Positions 4,562 through 5,114 of a stretch of DNA of 5,114 nucleotides are shown piece after piece; positions within the stretch are counted from its first letter, which is position 1, and each line of letters begins with the position of its first letter. The translations under genes and the position numbers were made by a program. The notes under the pieces are model-generated. The model was not told the origin of the DNA. It worked only from the letters and a program-made list of their open reading frames with translations, and made no database searches. Source of the DNA: an uncultured Halomicronema sp. (lineage in GTDB: Bacteria > Cyanobacteriota > Cyanobacteriia > Phormidesmidales > Phormidesmidaceae); NCBI GenBank assembly GCA_937897665.1, contig CALCPB010000731.1, positions 1-5,114 of the forward strand. Reading direction: 5' to 3'.

Positions 4562-5114
4562 ATGACGCCACCGCCACCTCCCTCTGCCCTTGCTTCCGCG
4601 CCTACTGCGACGCCCGAGCTGGACATTACCTTGACCAAAACCAAAACCAAGGTCAAGAAGTCTGGCGGCGGCTGCGGCTGCACTAGTAAAAAAGACGAAT
4701 CCGCTACTGGCATGAGTGAATCGATGCAGGCCCGCATCGAAAAGCATCCCTGCTATAGCGAAGAAGCCCACCACCACTACGCTCGCATGCACGTGGCGGT
4801 GGCCCCGGCTTGCAACATTCAGTGCAACTATTGCAACCGCAAATATGACTGTGCCAACGAGAGCCGCCCCGGTGTGGTTAGCGAGCTGCTGACCCCCGAA
4901 GAAGCCGCTCACAAAGTGCTCGTGGTTGCAGGCAAGATTCCGCAAATGACGGTTTTGGGCATTGCTGGGCCGGGTGACCCGCTGGCGAACCCCGAAAAAA
5001 CCTTCCGCACCTTTGAGCTAATCGCCGAAGAAGCGCCGGATATCAAACTATGCCTCTCGACTAATGGCCTGATGCTGCCCGATCACGTCGAGCGCATCAA
5101 CGCCCTCAACGTCG
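4562..5114 (+). CDS. nifB: Nitrogenase cofactor biosynthesis protein NifB, N-terminal part (3' end outside window)
   Basis: NifB is a radical-SAM enzyme that fuses iron-sulfur clusters and inserts a carbide to make NifB-co, the core precursor of the nitrogenase cofactor. The first 184 residues are present. Residues 1-35 are a variable Pro/Ala- then Lys/Thr-rich tail ending in GGGCGC (35-40), as in other cyanobacterial NifBs. [21 protein letters not shown] (62-82) and the radical-SAM cluster motif CNIQCNYC (Cys84, Cys88, Cys91; CX3CX2C) follow, then [25 protein letters not shown] (133-144) and [11 protein letters not shown] (163-173). The ATG at 4562 was chosen because the tail with GGGCGC is conserved. 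ATG 4712 would remove it, and the in-frame stretch back to 4469 has no better start. It is transcribed away from nifP, under the module at 3711-3986. Confidence 0.96.
   Translation, partial: MTPPPPPSALASAPTATPELDITLTKTKTKVKKSGGGCGCTSKKDESATGMSESMQARIEKHPCYSEEAHHHYARMHVAVAPACNIQCNYCNRKYDCANESRPGVVSELLTPEEAAHKVLVVAGKIPQMTVLGIAGPGDPLANPEKTFRTFELIAEEAPDIKLCLSTNGLMLPDHVERINALNV

Noticed and set aside
4523..4945. 140-residue minus-strand frame over nifB
   Set aside because: Antisense shadow of nifB; the Gly/Arg/Ala-rich sequence reflects nifB codon use.

Overview
The window comes from a nitrogen-fixing cyanobacterium. Every recognisable gene belongs to, or sits inside, a cyanobacterial nif neighbourhood (nifV, nifP/cysE, an Asr1405-type small protein, nifB). 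The Dps protein is of a cyanobacterial type, and the cyanobacterial HIP1 palindrome GCGATCGC occurs seven times in 5.1 kb. The nifP/nifB divergence resembles what is known from non-heterocystous filamentous forms such as Leptolyngbya, but the genus cannot be fixed from this sequence.

Layout. Positions 1-2409 are a leftward (minus-strand) gene string, in transcription order: nifP (serine acetyltransferase, 2409-1681), an Asr1405/Asl0597-family small protein (1688-1419, overlapping nifP by 8 nt), a dps ferritin-like gene (1227-688), an unrecognised 48-residue single-membrane-span protein (592-446), and nifV (homocitrate synthase, 367 to beyond the left edge). Positions 4562-5114 are the 5' part of nifB, rightward and running off the right edge. 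Between them lie 2.15 kb without a convincing gene.

The main observation is in that gap. A regulatory block of about 280 bp lies upstream of nifP, and a matching block in opposite orientation lies upstream of nifB. Each has the same short motifs in the same order and at nearly the same spacing: GCAAAAT, TTTGAGTAC, CTCAAATYASMTCWATC, TGAGTGCAGAA, AATACCAGYCCCCC, then TTGAGTGCA-N4-TAAT-N7/8-TAAATC, and finally an extended -10 box (TGNTATAA) with no -35 box. The motif-to-motif distances agree within 0-3 nt (for example 72/74, 114/116 and 53/53 nt). The best explanation is a pair of mirror-image, activator-dependent nif promoters, probably controlled by the cyanobacterial low-oxygen nif activator CnfR (PatB), which acts on nifB and nifP in Leptolyngbya boryana. 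The roughly 1 kb between the blocks holds a mosaic of short cyanobacterial repeats, a 120-nt polypyrimidine tract, an extra tandem pair of TGAGTGCA and two NtcA-like boxes.

How the genes fit together. NifB makes the iron-sulfur core of the nitrogenase cofactor, NifV makes its homocitrate ligand, and NifP is thought to boost O-acetylserine/cysteine supply for cluster assembly. A Dps protein in the same string would store iron or remove peroxide next to an iron-hungry, oxygen-sensitive process. The roles of the Asr1405-like protein and the 48-residue membrane protein are unknown.
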